The notes below the pieces were generated by a model that saw only the letters and a program-made list of their open reading frames with translations, ran no database searches and was not told where the DNA came from. Shown here one piece after another: positions 32,731 through 42,400 of a stretch of DNA of 64,000 bases; positions within the stretch are counted from its first letter, which is position 1; each line of letters opens with the position of its first letter. The stretch covers positions 227,348 to 291,347 of the forward strand of contig CAYNEI010000001.1 in the NCBI GenBank assembly GCA_964396185.1. Reading direction: 5' to 3'. The translations under genes and the position numbers were made by a program. Source of the stretch: CAYNEI01 sp964396185 (lineage in GTDB: Archaea; Thermoplasmatota; SW-10-69-26).

Positions 32731-33741
32731 ATGGTGGACCTCTCGAACCTCGAGGCCGGCCGCCCGGTCAACGCGGTGCTGGCCGTGCGCGACAACCTGG
32801 GCATCACGCCCTACAAGCGCGGCTTCAGCGTGACCCTCGTGGTGGGCAACGCCACGGGCCAGCTCCCCTGCAAGCTCTGGCTAGGCCCCGAAGAGGACCG
32901 CGTGCGCGCCCTCTCAGAGGCCCTGGAGGCTGGCACGGTGCACCGCTTCCAGGGCCGCATCCAGCCGTATCGCGGCCGGCTCGAGCTCCACGCCGAGCAG
33001 GCCCCCCGCGATGTGGAGCCGGGCGAGTGGCGGCCTGTCGAGATGCTGCCCACCGTTGAGGGGGACGTGCGCACCCTGGGCCGACGCCTGGCCGCTGGCG
33101 CGCGCAGCATCACCGATCCCCACCTGGCCGCGCTGACAGCCTCGTTCTGGGAGGACTCGGACTGGGTCGAGGCGTTGCTGGAAGCCCCAGCCTCCAAGGG
33201 CCACCACCACGCGCGCCTGGGCGGGCTGGTGGAGCACCTGCACACGTGCATGACCCTGGCCGAGGCCATGGCCGGGCACCACCCGACCCTGGACCGCGAT
33301 CTCTTGTTGACCGGGCTGTTGCTCCATGGGGTCGGCAAGCTCGAGGAGTTGTCGTGGTCCACCAGCATCGAGATCACACCCGAGGGCCGGCTCATCGGCC
33401 CGACACCCCTGACCGATGGGCCCATCCAGCAAGCCATGGCCAACATCGACGGTTTCCCGGACGAGCTCGCCCTCCAGGTGCGACACTTGGTGCTCAGCGC
33501 GCCAGCCAAGATCGGCTACGGCGCAGGTGTGGAGCCCCGCACGCCCGAGGCTGTGGCGCTCGCGCACGTGTTGGCGCTGGACGCGGAGGTCTCCCGCTTC
33601 AACGACGCGGCAGCCAAGATGCGCTCCAGCGGCGAGGCCCACGGGTGGTCTCCCGAGCTGCGCCGGTTCGTCTACGCCCAGGCCCCCATGTCCCAGGGCG
33701 AGGCTCAGAGCCCGTCCACGGCGGAGAGCTCTGAGGCGTAG
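32731..33741 (+). CDS. OB-fold plus HD-domain nuclease (YhaM/CBF1-like)
   Basis: 336 residues. An N-terminal OB-fold nucleic-acid-binding domain (about 5-100; RGFSVTLVVGNATGQLPCKL, HRFQGRIQPYRGRLELHAE) is followed by an HD domain. The HD metal ligands appear in HHHARLGGLVEHLHTCMTLA, LLTGLLLHGVGKLEELSW (His followed by Gly-Val-Gly-Lys, where an HD would be usual) and LQVRHLVLSA. The layout matches YhaM-type 3'-5' exoribonucleases. The usual HD dipeptide is HG here, so activity is uncertain. The gene overlaps the convergent nucleotidyltransferase gene by 37 nt. Confidence 0.8.
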   Translation: MVDLSNLEAGRPVNAVLAVRDNLGITPYKRGFSVTLVVGNATGQLPCKLWLGPEEDRVRALSEALEAGTVHRFQGRIQPYRGRLELHAEQAPRDVEPGEWRPVEMLPTVEGDVRTLGRRLAAGARSITDPHLAALTASFWEDSDWVEALLEAPASKGHHHARLGGLVEHLHTCMTLAEAMAGHHPTLDRDLLLTGLLLHGVGKLEELSWSTSIEITPEGRLIGPTPLTDGPIQQAMANIDGFPDELALQVRHLVLSAPAKIGYGAGVEPRTPEAVALAHVLALDAEVSRFNDAAAKMRSSGEAHGWSPELRRFVYAQAPMSQGEAQSPSTAESSEA

Positions 33742-34223
33742 CCCATCCGCTTGGCCCAAGTCTCGAGCACCTCTCTGTCCAGGCCAGGCTCGCGGGCGAG
33801 GAGCTCGATGTCACGGAGCCTCAGTGGTCGTTGGCCTGGATCCCCTCGGTGGGCCTCTCGCAGGACCATGAGCGCGAGCCCTTCCGGTGTCAGGACATCC
33901 ACGAGCATGGACCCCTGGATGCGCGTGGGCTCAGCCCGGTCGAAAACAGCGCGCTGATCCTCGTCGGTCACTGGGACCAGGTCGATGAAGAGCCCGGTGG
34001 CGGTGTGCCGGAAGGTGACCTCGTTGATCATCTCGTACCCCTCCCCGACCAGGGCACGGTGCACGGGCTCGAGCTGCTTGGTCAGGACCATGACATCGAG
34101 ATCATCCGTGAACCTGGGGTGGCCTTGGGCGGCCAGAGCGAAGGATCCGCCGATGACGAAAGGGACCCCCGCGTCTGCAAGCCTGGAGGCGAGGTTGTCG
34201 AGCAGCGCACCGAGCTGGCTCAG
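33705..34223 (-). CDS. MNT-type nucleotidyltransferase, start uncertain (CTG)
   Basis: About 172 residues if translation starts at the CTG at 34223. The nucleotidyltransferase signature is clear: FVIGGSFALAAQ (GGS) then RFTDDLDVMV (DxD). It resembles the AbiEii/DUF6036-type toxins that modify tRNA or proteins. The only ATG (34091) lies after this signature and would delete it. No ATG, GTG or TTG lies between the upstream in-frame stop and the motif. A CTG overlaps the upstream gene's stop as CTGA, preceded by GGGGGAGAGG, the spot where ATGA or GTGA would be expected. Confidence 0.6.
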   Translation of the reverse strand: MSQLGALLDNLASRLADAGVPFVIGGSFALAAQGHPRFTDDLDVMVLTKQLEPVHRALVGEGYEMINEVTFRHTATGLFIDLVPVTDEDQRAVFDRAEPTRIQGSMLVDVLTPEGLALMVLREAHRGDPGQRPLRLRDIELLAREPGLDREVLETWAKRMGYASELSAVDGL

Positions 34224-34374
34224 TTCCTCTCCCCCTCAGGTGGGGCCTCTCGCGCGAGCAGGAACAGCCGGAAGCCTCTTCCATGCGCTCGCCCGGGGTC
34301 ATGGCCCGGATGCGCTCGCGGCGCAGGGCTCGGGCCTCCTCGTGGAGCTCCCGGATGTCATCGGCAGAGGCCAT
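34220..34374 (-). pseudogene. Frameshifted small partner gene of the nucleotidyltransferase
   Basis: Starting at ATG 34374, the frame reads MASADDIRELHEEARALRRE then RIRAMTPGERMEEA; the continuation expected for this short helical family (FRLFLLAREAPPEGERN, stop) is in another frame and one base is missing near 34280 (GAGGC-TTCCGG). The corrected product would be 51 residues. Such small proteins ending just before a nucleotidyltransferase are usually its antitoxin. The break may be a real mutation or an assembly error. Confidence 0.5.
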
Positions 34375-34431
34375 GAGACGGCCAGGTTGCTGTGCGGGCT
34401 TAACCGTTCTCGTTCCCCCGTGTTGGGCTCC

Positions 34432-35091
34432 TCAGCCTTCCCCAGCCGAGCTGGCTCCCTCCGTGACCAGCGGCTCGCGGGTGACGTTGAGCTTCTCGAC
34501 CACCACGCGGGGCTGTTCCCCGAAACCGACCACGTTGATGCATGCGTGGTCCTGCTCGATGGAGAAGAGCCGGTGGCTGGGCATACCGAGCAGCTCGGCG
34601 AGGTAGATGCGGTTCTGGGCACCGTGAGCCACGACCAGCGGAGCCTCGTGGGCCTCCACGATCTCCTCGACGGCCTCGGCGAAGGCTTGCTTGATCTCGC
34701 TGTACGTGCGCCCGCCAGCCAGCGCGGGGTCCTTGCCCTCCTTGAGCTCGACGGCCAGGGAGACGATGCGTGCCAGGACGTCCTCGTAGGACGCGCCGGG
34801 CTTGGAGAACGGTACCTCGGCTAGCTCGTCCACGGTGGTGACCGAGAGCCCAAGGGGGGCGGCTACGAGCTCGGCGGTCTCTTGGCACCGGTTCAAGGGG
34901 CTGGCGTAGATGGCATCCACCTGGGTGTCCGAGAGCAGACCCGCCGCGTTGGCAGCCTGGGCCCGGCCCGTGACCGAGAGCCCTTCGTTGCCCACGCTGA
35001 ACAAGTGCTCGGGATCCTCGCCCCCAGCCTGGCCTTGCTGGTGGTCGGCCAGCTCGGCCTCGCCGTGGCGCATCAGGTAGAGGCGCGTCAA
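34432..35091 (-). CDS. Histidine phosphatase (phosphoglycerate-mutase-like)
   Basis: 219 residues. The phosphohistidine motif is TRLYLMRHGEAELA at the N-terminus; the second half has YASPLNRCQETAELVA (Arg), a Glu in ELAEVPFSKPG, and the second catalytic His in PLVVAHGAQNRIYLAELLG. The family includes phosphoglycerate mutases and many small-molecule phosphatases; the exact substrate cannot be told. Its start overlaps the APH-like gene's stop by 4 nt, so it belongs to the same operon. Confidence 0.88.
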   Translation of the reverse strand: MTRLYLMRHGEAELADHQQGQAGGEDPEHLFSVGNEGLSVTGRAQAANAAGLLSDTQVDAIYASPLNRCQETAELVAAPLGLSVTTVDELAEVPFSKPGASYEDVLARIVSLAVELKEGKDPALAGGRTYSEIKQAFAEAVEEIVEAHEAPLVVAHGAQNRIYLAELLGMPSHRLFSIEQDHACINVVGFGEQPRVVVEKLNVTREPLVTEGASSAGEG

Positions 35092-36194
35092 AGGGGTCGC
35101 TCCCCTAGAGCCACGCGCTTGGCGCGGGAGGCCAGCATGGGGACACCGTGCTCCATGAGCTCGAAGAACGGGTCATCCGTCTTCCCGGACAGGTGGCGCG
35201 CGTAGCTGCCTTCCAGCAGGATGGCCAGCTTCCAGACGTTGAAGGCGACGTACCACTCCAGCTCGCGCGCCTCCAGGCCCGTGGCCTGCTCGTAGCGCTC
35301 GATGAGCTGGGCGCGGTTCGGGAAGCCGGGTTGCTCGGTGAACCGTGGCTCCACGGGCAGGATATCCTGGGTCGGATCACCTGGATCACGCCAGAAGCCC
35401 AGCATCCAACCCAGATCCGCCAAGGGGTCCCCCAGGGTGGCCATCTCCCAGTCCAGGATGCCGGTGAGCTCCGGGGGTGAGCCATCGAAGACCACGTTGT
35501 CGAGCTTGTAATCCCCGTGGACCACGGTGATCTGCTGGGTCTCGGGCAACCCGTCGGAGAGCCACTCGGCCAACCAATCCAGATCCGGGACATCCCGGAC
35601 CTCGTCGGTTCGGGGCCGGGTGCGTTCCCACTGGTCGGTCCATCGCTCGACCTGGCGCTCCATGTACCCCTTGCCTTTGCCGATGGTCTCCAGGGGGGTC
35701 TCGCGCCACTCGATGTTGTGGAGCTCGGTGAGCGCGTCGACGAGCTCGTGGCCGATGCGTGCATGGGCATCTGGGTCCCCGCGCCACTCCTCCGGGAGTT
35801 CCGTGCGGATGACCTGGCCCTTGGCGCGCTCCATCAGGTAGAAGGGGGCACCGATCACGTCGGTGTCCTCGCAGGAGATCACGGGCTTGGGCGTGCGCGC
35901 CTGGAAGGGGTCCAGCGCGGTGAGCACCCGGAACTCCCGGAGCACGTCGTGGGCGGTGGGCAGGAAGGCGCCGCGCGGGGGCCGCCGGAGCACGAACTCA
36001 TGCGGGCCCCAGGTGACGAAGAACGTCTCGTTGCTATGCCCAGCCCGGTGGCGCTCGACGTGGTAGCCAGGATCTGGGTCATCGACGGGGAGGCGGGCCT
36101 CCAGGAAGACGCGCAGGGCGTGCTCGTCCACGAGCGGCTCCTCGGTCCCCTCACCGTCCTCGCTGGCCTCGCCCTCCTCGCTGGTCTTGCTCAT
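35088..36194 (-). CDS. Aminoglycoside phosphotransferase-fold kinase (ACAD10/11-type)
   Basis: 368 residues from ATG 36194, which overlaps the acyl-CoA dehydrogenase stop (ATGA). After an acidic Glu/Ser-rich stretch the APH fold appears: GHSNETFFVTWGPHEFVLRR, FYLMERAKGQVI, the catalytic loop VVHGDYKLDNVVFDG (HGDxxxxN) and the metal site ILDWEMATLGDPLADLGWML. In animals an identical domain is fused to acyl-CoA dehydrogenase (ACAD10/11), where it phosphorylates 4-hydroxy fatty acyl groups. Here the two parts are separate but adjacent. Confidence 0.88.
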   Translation of the reverse strand: MSKTSEEGEASEDGEGTEEPLVDEHALRVFLEARLPVDDPDPGYHVERHRAGHSNETFFVTWGPHEFVLRRPPRGAFLPTAHDVLREFRVLTALDPFQARTPKPVISCEDTDVIGAPFYLMERAKGQVIRTELPEEWRGDPDAHARIGHELVDALTELHNIEWRETPLETIGKGKGYMERQVERWTDQWERTRPRTDEVRDVPDLDWLAEWLSDGLPETQQITVVHGDYKLDNVVFDGSPPELTGILDWEMATLGDPLADLGWMLGFWRDPGDPTQDILPVEPRFTEQPGFPNRAQLIERYEQATGLEARELEWYVAFNVWKLAILLEGSYARHLSGKTDDPFFELMEHGVPMLASRAKRVALGERPL

Positions 36195-37417
36195 TCGAGC
36201 ATCCCTCCGCTGGTCTTGCGCGTGGTCCCGTGCTCGCGCATCTCGTCGAGCACGTGGCGCGCCACGCTCCACTGGTGCACCTCGTCGGGCCCGTCGTAGA
36301 TGCGGGCGGCGCGCGCGTCCCGGTAGAAGCGCTCGATGGGGAGATCACGCGAGTAGCCCAGCGCGCCGTGGATCTGCAGGGCCCGGTCGACGATGTCGTT
36401 CAACGTCTTGGCGGCGAACACCTTGAGCAGGCTCACCTCGTGGCGCGGGTCCTGGCCCTCCTCGATGCCCCAGACCGCGCGGAGGACCATGAGCCGGGTG
36501 AGGTAGAGCTCCCGGGCCGAGTCGGCCAGCATCCACTGGATGGCCTGGTGCTCGGAGAGCTTCTTGCCGAAGCTCTCGCGCTCGAGCGCGCGCTTGGTGG
36601 CCAGGTCCAGGCAGCGCTGGGCGGTCCCCACCCAGCGCATGGCATGCGTGGTGCGGCCCAGGGCCAGGCGGTGCTGGGCCACCATGTAGCCTGCACCCTC
36701 CTCTCCAAGGACGTTCTCGACCGGCACGCGTACGTCGTCGAACTCGAGCTCGCAGTGACCACCAGGCAGATGCGTGCCCATGGACTCGATCTGGCGCACC
36801 ACCTCGAAGCCCGGCGTGTCCGTGGGCACGAGGATGAGCGAGGTGCCCTGCTTGGGGTGGACGTCGGGGTCGGTGACGGCCACGACGATGGCGATGCTGG
36901 CGCCGTCGGCCCCGCTCACGAACCACTTGGCCCCGTCGATGACCCACTCGTCGCCCTCACGCACCGCACGCGTCTGGATCTGGTATGGGTCCGCGCCGGC
37001 GTGCTTCTCGGTCATGGCGAAACACGACCGCGACTCGGCCTCGACGAGCCGACCCAACCACCGGTCCTGCTGCTCGTCTGTGCCGAAATGAAGCAGCGCG
37101 TGCATGTTGCCCTCATCCGGGGCCATGCCGTTGACCGCCAACGGCCCGATGGGCGAGGCGCCCAGCTCCTCGTGGACCATGGCCAAACCGATGGCGTCCA
37201 GGCCCATGCCGCCCCACGCCTCGGGCATGTGGGGGACCCAGAGCTCGCGGCTCTTGGCCTCCTTGCGCAACCGCTCCAGCACGTTCCAGGCGATCTCGCC
37301 CGTTTCGTGTTCGACCTGGAAGGCCTCCTCCTCTGCAGGTAGGACCGCCTCCTCGACGAACGCGCGCGCTCGCCGCTTGGCCTCCTCGACCTCTGGGCTC
37401 AGCCGGAAATCCACCAT
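36191..37417 (-). CDS. Acyl-CoA dehydrogenase
   Basis: 408 residues, full length for the family. Motifs: SRSCFAMTEKHAGADPYQIQ, DEWVIDGAKWFVSGADGASI, GGHCELEFDDVRVPVENVLG, and the C-terminal ALQIHGALGYSRDLPIERFY and RDARAARIYDGPDEVHQWSV, near the catalytic base region. It uses FAD to make the alpha-beta double bond of acyl-CoA. First gene of the operon with the APH-like and histidine phosphatase genes; with them it resembles the ACAD11 pathway for hydroxy fatty acids. Confidence 0.94.
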   Translation of the reverse strand: MVDFRLSPEVEEAKRRARAFVEEAVLPAEEEAFQVEHETGEIAWNVLERLRKEAKSRELWVPHMPEAWGGMGLDAIGLAMVHEELGASPIGPLAVNGMAPDEGNMHALLHFGTDEQQDRWLGRLVEAESRSCFAMTEKHAGADPYQIQTRAVREGDEWVIDGAKWFVSGADGASIAIVVAVTDPDVHPKQGTSLILVPTDTPGFEVVRQIESMGTHLPGGHCELEFDDVRVPVENVLGEEGAGYMVAQHRLALGRTTHAMRWVGTAQRCLDLATKRALERESFGKKLSEHQAIQWMLADSARELYLTRLMVLRAVWGIEEGQDPRHEVSLLKVFAAKTLNDIVDRALQIHGALGYSRDLPIERFYRDARAARIYDGPDEVHQWSVARHVLDEMREHGTTRKTSGGMLE

Positions 37418-37496
37418 GACGAAGGGGGAAAGGAGGTCCAGGCTGTCAAGGTTGTCCTCTGGCCGCTACGCGGTATCCGCTTCCGGCTTGAACCTG

Positions 37497-38318
37497 CTAG
37501 ACCAGCTCGGCCTTCTCCAGCAACCCGCTCTCCACCCGGCGCACGAAGCTGTCCAGGTGTTCGGTGACGTCCTCGGGTTGCTCGATCGTCGTCATGTGGC
37601 CAGCTCCAGGCACCGTGACCAGGCGCGCGTTGGGGATACCCTGGGCGATGTCCTTGCTGTGCCGGGGAGGAGTAGCGCGGTCCTCCTCGCCGACGAGCAC
37701 AAGCGTGGGGTGCTCGATCTCCTGGATTCGTTCAAGCACACTGGAGCGGGTGAACACCGCCATGGCCCCCCGGAAGATCTCGCCCGGATCCTTGCTTCGC
37801 ACCCGGTCGATCCACTCCTCGGCCTCGGGTTCCGACCGGAAGCCCTGGCTGAACATCTGCCCAGCCGCGTACGGCATGAGCGCGCGCACGCCCAACGCGC
37901 CGGTCAGCCGCACGGTCCAGGCCATCGCCACGTGGAGGCTGCGTTTGATCTCGACGCCAGCGTTGGTGTCCAACAGCGCCAACGAGCGGACCCTGCCCGG
38001 ATGCGCCAGGGCCAAACGGAGCGCGATCATGCCGCCCATGGAGAGGCCGACGACGTGGCATGGGCCAGTCTCGAGCTCGTCCATGACGGCCACCACATCC
38101 TCGGCGGCCTGCTCCAGGGTCCAGCGCTCGCCAGGCCCGACGGATCGGCCGTGGTCGCGCACGTCGACGTTGAGGGTGCGGAAGCGGTCGTGGAGGGTCT
38201 CGATCTGGTGCTCGAAGATGCGTCCATCGAAGAAGAGCCCGTGGAGGAACAGGATCGGGGTGCCGGTCCCCTGGGCGTGGACCCACAGTTCGTGGTCGCC
38301 GACGGGGACGTGGGGCAT
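37497..38318 (-). CDS. Alpha/beta-fold hydrolase
   Basis: 273 residues. Start at 38318 (MPHVPVGDHELWVHAQGTGT). The oxyanion region is ILFLHGLFFDGRIFEHQI, the nucleophile elbow VVGLSMGGMIALRLALAH (Ser), the acid in LVLVGEEDRATPP (Asp), and the final His in VPGAGHMTTIEQPEDVT. It resembles 3-oxoadipate enol-lactonase/esterase-like enzymes with a broad substrate range. It precedes the acyl-CoA dehydrogenase operon by 79 nt, on the same strand, which fits a catabolic role, though that is inference. Confidence 0.9.
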   Translation of the reverse strand: MPHVPVGDHELWVHAQGTGTPILFLHGLFFDGRIFEHQIETLHDRFRTLNVDVRDHGRSVGPGERWTLEQAAEDVVAVMDELETGPCHVVGLSMGGMIALRLALAHPGRVRSLALLDTNAGVEIKRSLHVAMAWTVRLTGALGVRALMPYAAGQMFSQGFRSEPEAEEWIDRVRSKDPGEIFRGAMAVFTRSSVLERIQEIEHPTLVLVGEEDRATPPRHSKDIAQGIPNARLVTVPGAGHMTTIEQPEDVTEHLDSFVRRVESGLLEKAELV

Positions 38319-38407
38319 GGTCTCCTCCGTCTGCCTGGTACGGCCGACTTGCGCTAAAGAGCTTGGGCACCGGCGCCTTGGCAACGGGAGGGCGCCCGGT
38401 CGGCGGG

Positions 38408-38414
38408 CTTATTG
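38408..38414 (+). promoter_or_regulatory. TATA-like box of the threonine aldolase gene
   Basis: TTATTGG at 25-31 nt before the ATG at 38439, in line with a leaderless mRNA. Confidence 0.45.
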
Positions 38415-38438
38415 GATCGGAGTTCGTGTGGGCGCTCG

Positions 38439-39485
38439 ATGATCGAGCTGCGGTCCGACACGATGACGCGACCGACCCCCAGGATGCGCGAGGCCATGGG
38501 CAAGGCCGAGGTCGGCAACATGGCCCTGGGCGAGGATCCCACCGTGGCCGCGCTCGAGACCCGGGTGGCTGACCTTCTCGGCAAGGAGGCAGCGCTCTTC
38601 ACGCCCACCGGTACCATGGCCAACCTCGCCGCGATCATGGCCTGGACCCAGGACCAAGCTCGCCCGGAGGTGCTCTTGGACGCCGATGCCCACATCATGC
38701 TCTACGAATCCGCGGGCATCGCGCGCATCGGTGGGGCGCTCACGCGAACCTTGACGAGCCGAGCGGGCGTGCTCGACCCCGAGGACGTTGCAGCCGCGAT
38801 CCGACCGCCCAGCGAGTTCGTCCAGCCATCCACCGCCCTGGTCTGCCTCGAGCAGACCCACAACCAGGCAGGCGGGCGCGTGGTGCCCCTGGACGTCGGC
38901 GACGCCATCGCGCGCGCTGCTCGAGAGCAGGGTGTCCCTGTGCACGTGGACGGCGCCCGACTGTTCAACGCGGCCGTGGCCCTGGACGAGCCCCCGGAGC
39001 GCCTGGTGCGCGATGTGGACAGCGTGATGATCGCGTTGACCAAGGGGCTCAGCTGCCCCGTGGGCAGCCTGCTGGTCGGGCCCGGCGAGCTCATCGACCG
39101 GGCAGAGCAAGCCCGCGCCCTGCTGGGTGGTGCGCTTCGGCAGGCTGGTCACTTGGCCGCTTGCGGGCTCGTGGCCCTGGACGAGGGCTTCGAGCAGCTG
39201 GCTCGAGACCACGCGCATGCCACCCAGCTGGCCGAGGGCTTGGCTCAGATCGACGGGATCAGCGTGGACCCGGAGGATGTGGAGACGAACATCCTCTTCA
39301 TGGAGATCTCGGAGCTCGGGGTGGACGCTGCCGCGTTCGCTCACGCCGCCCATGGCGAGGGTGTGGCCTACGACGGTGGCATGAGCCGCCACCGGGTGCG
39401 CGCGGTCACCTACCGCGGCATCGATGGCGCGGCCATCGACGAGGCGATCCGCGCCACCGAACGCGCCGTGGAGCGCCTACGGTGA
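38439..39485 (+). CDS. Low-specificity L-threonine aldolase
   Basis: 348 residues of the PLP fold-type I beta-eliminating lyase family. The start MIELRSDTMTRPTPRMREAM is highly characteristic. Other landmarks are EALFTPTGTMANLAA-like LFTPTGTMANLAAIMAW, LVCLEQTHNQAGGRVVPLD, PVHVDGARLFNAAVAL, and the PLP-binding lysine in VMIALTKGLSCPVGSLLVG. It splits threonine or allo-threonine into glycine and acetaldehyde. Its last 9 nt overlap the 3' end of the convergent aglB gene. Confidence 0.93.
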   Translation: MIELRSDTMTRPTPRMREAMGKAEVGNMALGEDPTVAALETRVADLLGKEAALFTPTGTMANLAAIMAWTQDQARPEVLLDADAHIMLYESAGIARIGGALTRTLTSRAGVLDPEDVAAAIRPPSEFVQPSTALVCLEQTHNQAGGRVVPLDVGDAIARAAREQGVPVHVDGARLFNAAVALDEPPERLVRDVDSVMIALTKGLSCPVGSLLVGPGELIDRAEQARALLGGALRQAGHLAACGLVALDEGFEQLARDHAHATQLAEGLAQIDGISVDPEDVETNILFMEISELGVDAAAFAHAAHGEGVAYDGGMSRHRVRAVTYRGIDGAAIDEAIRATERAVERLR

Positions 39486-42400
39486 TGCGGTCGCCGGCTC
39501 CACGATGAACTCGAGGCGCACATCAGCAGCATCCCGCGCGATGCGGAGGATGTCGCCGTCCACCTCGGCGCCTGTGCCATCGATGACGCGGACCTCCACG
39601 ACCTCGAGGGTCGTGTTCGTGGCCGCTCGGGTCCCGTTCCCGCCGATCGTGTAGTTGCCCGGCTGGAGCGTGATCTCGAAGGCACCGTCTGGCCCGCTGG
39701 CCTCGCTGGCTTCGCGCGCCGTCGTGTTCTCCTGGAGGGGCTCGAAGAGGACGTTGATGCCTTCCACCGCGTCGCCGCCGCGGTCCACGACCGTGGCGTT
39801 GACGTCCACCGGCAGGAAGTCGAACCCGACGTCCCGCTCGGTCATCTCGCCACCCTCCAGGCGCACCACCAAGGTCTCGCGTCCCTCAGAGCTGTCGTGG
39901 GAGAGCTTGAAGCCATCCCGTTGACCCGTTAGGATCTGGCGGCCGGGCATGAGGTTCTCGATGCTGTACGAGCCATCCTCGCCAGTGGTGGTGGTCCGGT
40001 TGGCCACCGTGATGGTCGCATCGGAGAGCACGCGCTCGAAGTCGTCGAGCTCGTTGTTGTCGTTGACGTCGTGGAACGCGACCCCGGTGATCGTGGACGG
40101 CGCGATCTCGAGATCCTGCTGGATCGTCACGCCCTGCTCGGCATCCTGCTCGCTGATGTCGAGGGTCGTGCTGGCCAGCGTCGGAGGCGCTCGGCGACCG
40201 GTCTCCTGGGTGACCCGGAGCTCGATGCCCCGGTTCGTCGAGAAGGGTGCGGTGAGCTCGAAGGTGCCATCTGGCCCGACCACGATGCTGTCATGCGGGA
40301 TGTCGAGGTCCGTGGCGTTCACGCCGCGCTCGTCGTAGAAGCGGGCGTCCGTGTTGTACACCTGCTCGCCGGCATCGTCGAAGACCGACACTCGCACATC
40401 CGGCACCGGGTCACCCGTTTGCTCCAAGGTGACTTGCCCCGTGATGGTGGCGCCGGGCGTGTACTGCAGCAGCCTGACGGCGTCGTTGGCGTAGATGAGC
40501 CGGAAGTGGCGCATGGCGAAGCCGGGTGCCTTCTCGCGCGTGATGGCGAACCCGTTGATGGGCACGGTGGACTCCACCATGGATTCCCCGCTCTGGTAGT
40601 ACTCCTGGAAGTTCTCCAGGGCGATGGGTTGCACGGTGGCCGGGCTCTGGCCGAAGAGCTGGGATTGCTCGCGCACGGGCATGCCCATGTAGACGCGGTA
40701 ATAGGTCGAGTTGAAGAAGCCAGACTTGTAGACGAGCTGCTCGCCCACCTGGGCGTTCTGGTTGTGGCCCTGGCGGATCGCGCGCAGTTCCTGCTCGCTG
40801 AGCTCGCGCCCGCTGTTCATGTCCACCACGATGGTCTCAAGGAACTGGGTGGTGTCCTTCTCGGCAAGCGTGACCGGTGCATAGAAGATGCTGCCGGACT
40901 CGATCTGGCGGCTGCGCGGGTCGTCCAGCGGCATCATGCGGTTGTCGGCTGCGATGTACCGGATCTTCGCACCGGTCTCTGCCTCGATGGTGGCCAGCCA
41001 GGACGCTGCCGCCCGCGTGCTCGACCGCTCGTCGGGCGTGTCTGGGAACTGGATGTACGGGAAATCGGTCGAGGTGAACGCGTCGTAGAGCCGGGTCGCG
41101 TTGGCCTGGGTGATGCCGTGCTCGGTGAGCGTGTCCGCGAAGGCGTCCTCCGTCATGATCCTGGCGTGGCGGGCGGCCATGAGCTGGATCGCGTGGCTCT
41201 CGTTCTGGGCCACCAGGAAGTTGCCGGCCAGCCGGTACCCGTTCTGGAAGTTGTCCGCCACGGTTGGGTGCTTGCCCACGGCGATGGACCAGTGTCCGTA
41301 GTCCCACCAGGCCAAGAAGGCCGGGCGGTCGCCCGGGGCTTGGTCCTGGTCAAGCGTGGAGAGGTGGAGCAGGGCCTGGCGCCACCCGGGGGAGAGGAAG
41401 CTCGTGCCGAAGGCGCCCATGCGCTTCTGGAACAGGCTGATGGTCTTGAACTCGTCCTCGGTGGCGGCAACGAGCCGATCGATGGTCCCGCCTGAGAACC
41501 CTCTCTGGAGCTGGAGCTCTTCGAGCTGGTCGCGGAACTCGCCGGCCGAGCGGCTGGCGTTGAACCGCTGGGTGATGTCGGTGAGCGCCTCCGCACTCAT
41601 CCCCTCGGCCTTGATGGCAGCCACGAGGTCCTCGAACCCGGCATCGCGAGCCTCCTGGGCGCGCTCGCGCTCGAAGTTGCTTGGGACCGCGGCGTCGATG
41701 GCCATCAAGCCGTTGGGCAGGACGAGTAGCAGGCCGACGAACAGGATGACCATGATGTGCATGACGTTCGTGGATCGCCGGACGCCACGCCAGCCGCCAC
41801 CGGCCTTGCGGTAGCCCTCGACCAAGTTGGGGAGCTCCATGGACCGGATGATCCAGATCGTGGTCGTGGCAGCGAGCACCGCCATGGTCGGCACGATGAG
41901 GAACAGGAACCGGATGGCGGAGAGGCCCATGAACAGGTCCACGGCGGCCCAGGTGAAGAGCAGGAACTCCGCGGGTCGCTGGTTCTGCCAAAGCCGATAG
42001 CCCAACCAGGGGAAGCCGACCGCGTACACGAAGAACGGGATCGGGCCCACGGTGAAGGCCAGTGACGAGAAGTCCGCAGGCCGGGCCTCAGCGATGGTCT
42101 GGTAGAGGTTGTTCTGGTTGAAGTAGATGAACCGGCCGAGCAGCGCTTTGCTCATCTCTGGGGCCAGCAGCAGCAGGACCAGGAAGAAGGCCACCCCGAT
42201 GAGCAGCATGCCCGGGATGACCAGCACGCTGGGGTAGCGCTGGGTCGCCACGAAGAAGAGGCCGACGGCCACCAGCGTGAGCAGGAGGTAGAAGGCTGGG
42301 TTCCAGAAGTTGAGCAAGCCAAAGGAGGCGTAGTACGGCAGGCCCATGAGCGAGGTCACGCCCAGCGTGGTGACCAGCGCGTAGAAGGGCCGCGCGTTGT

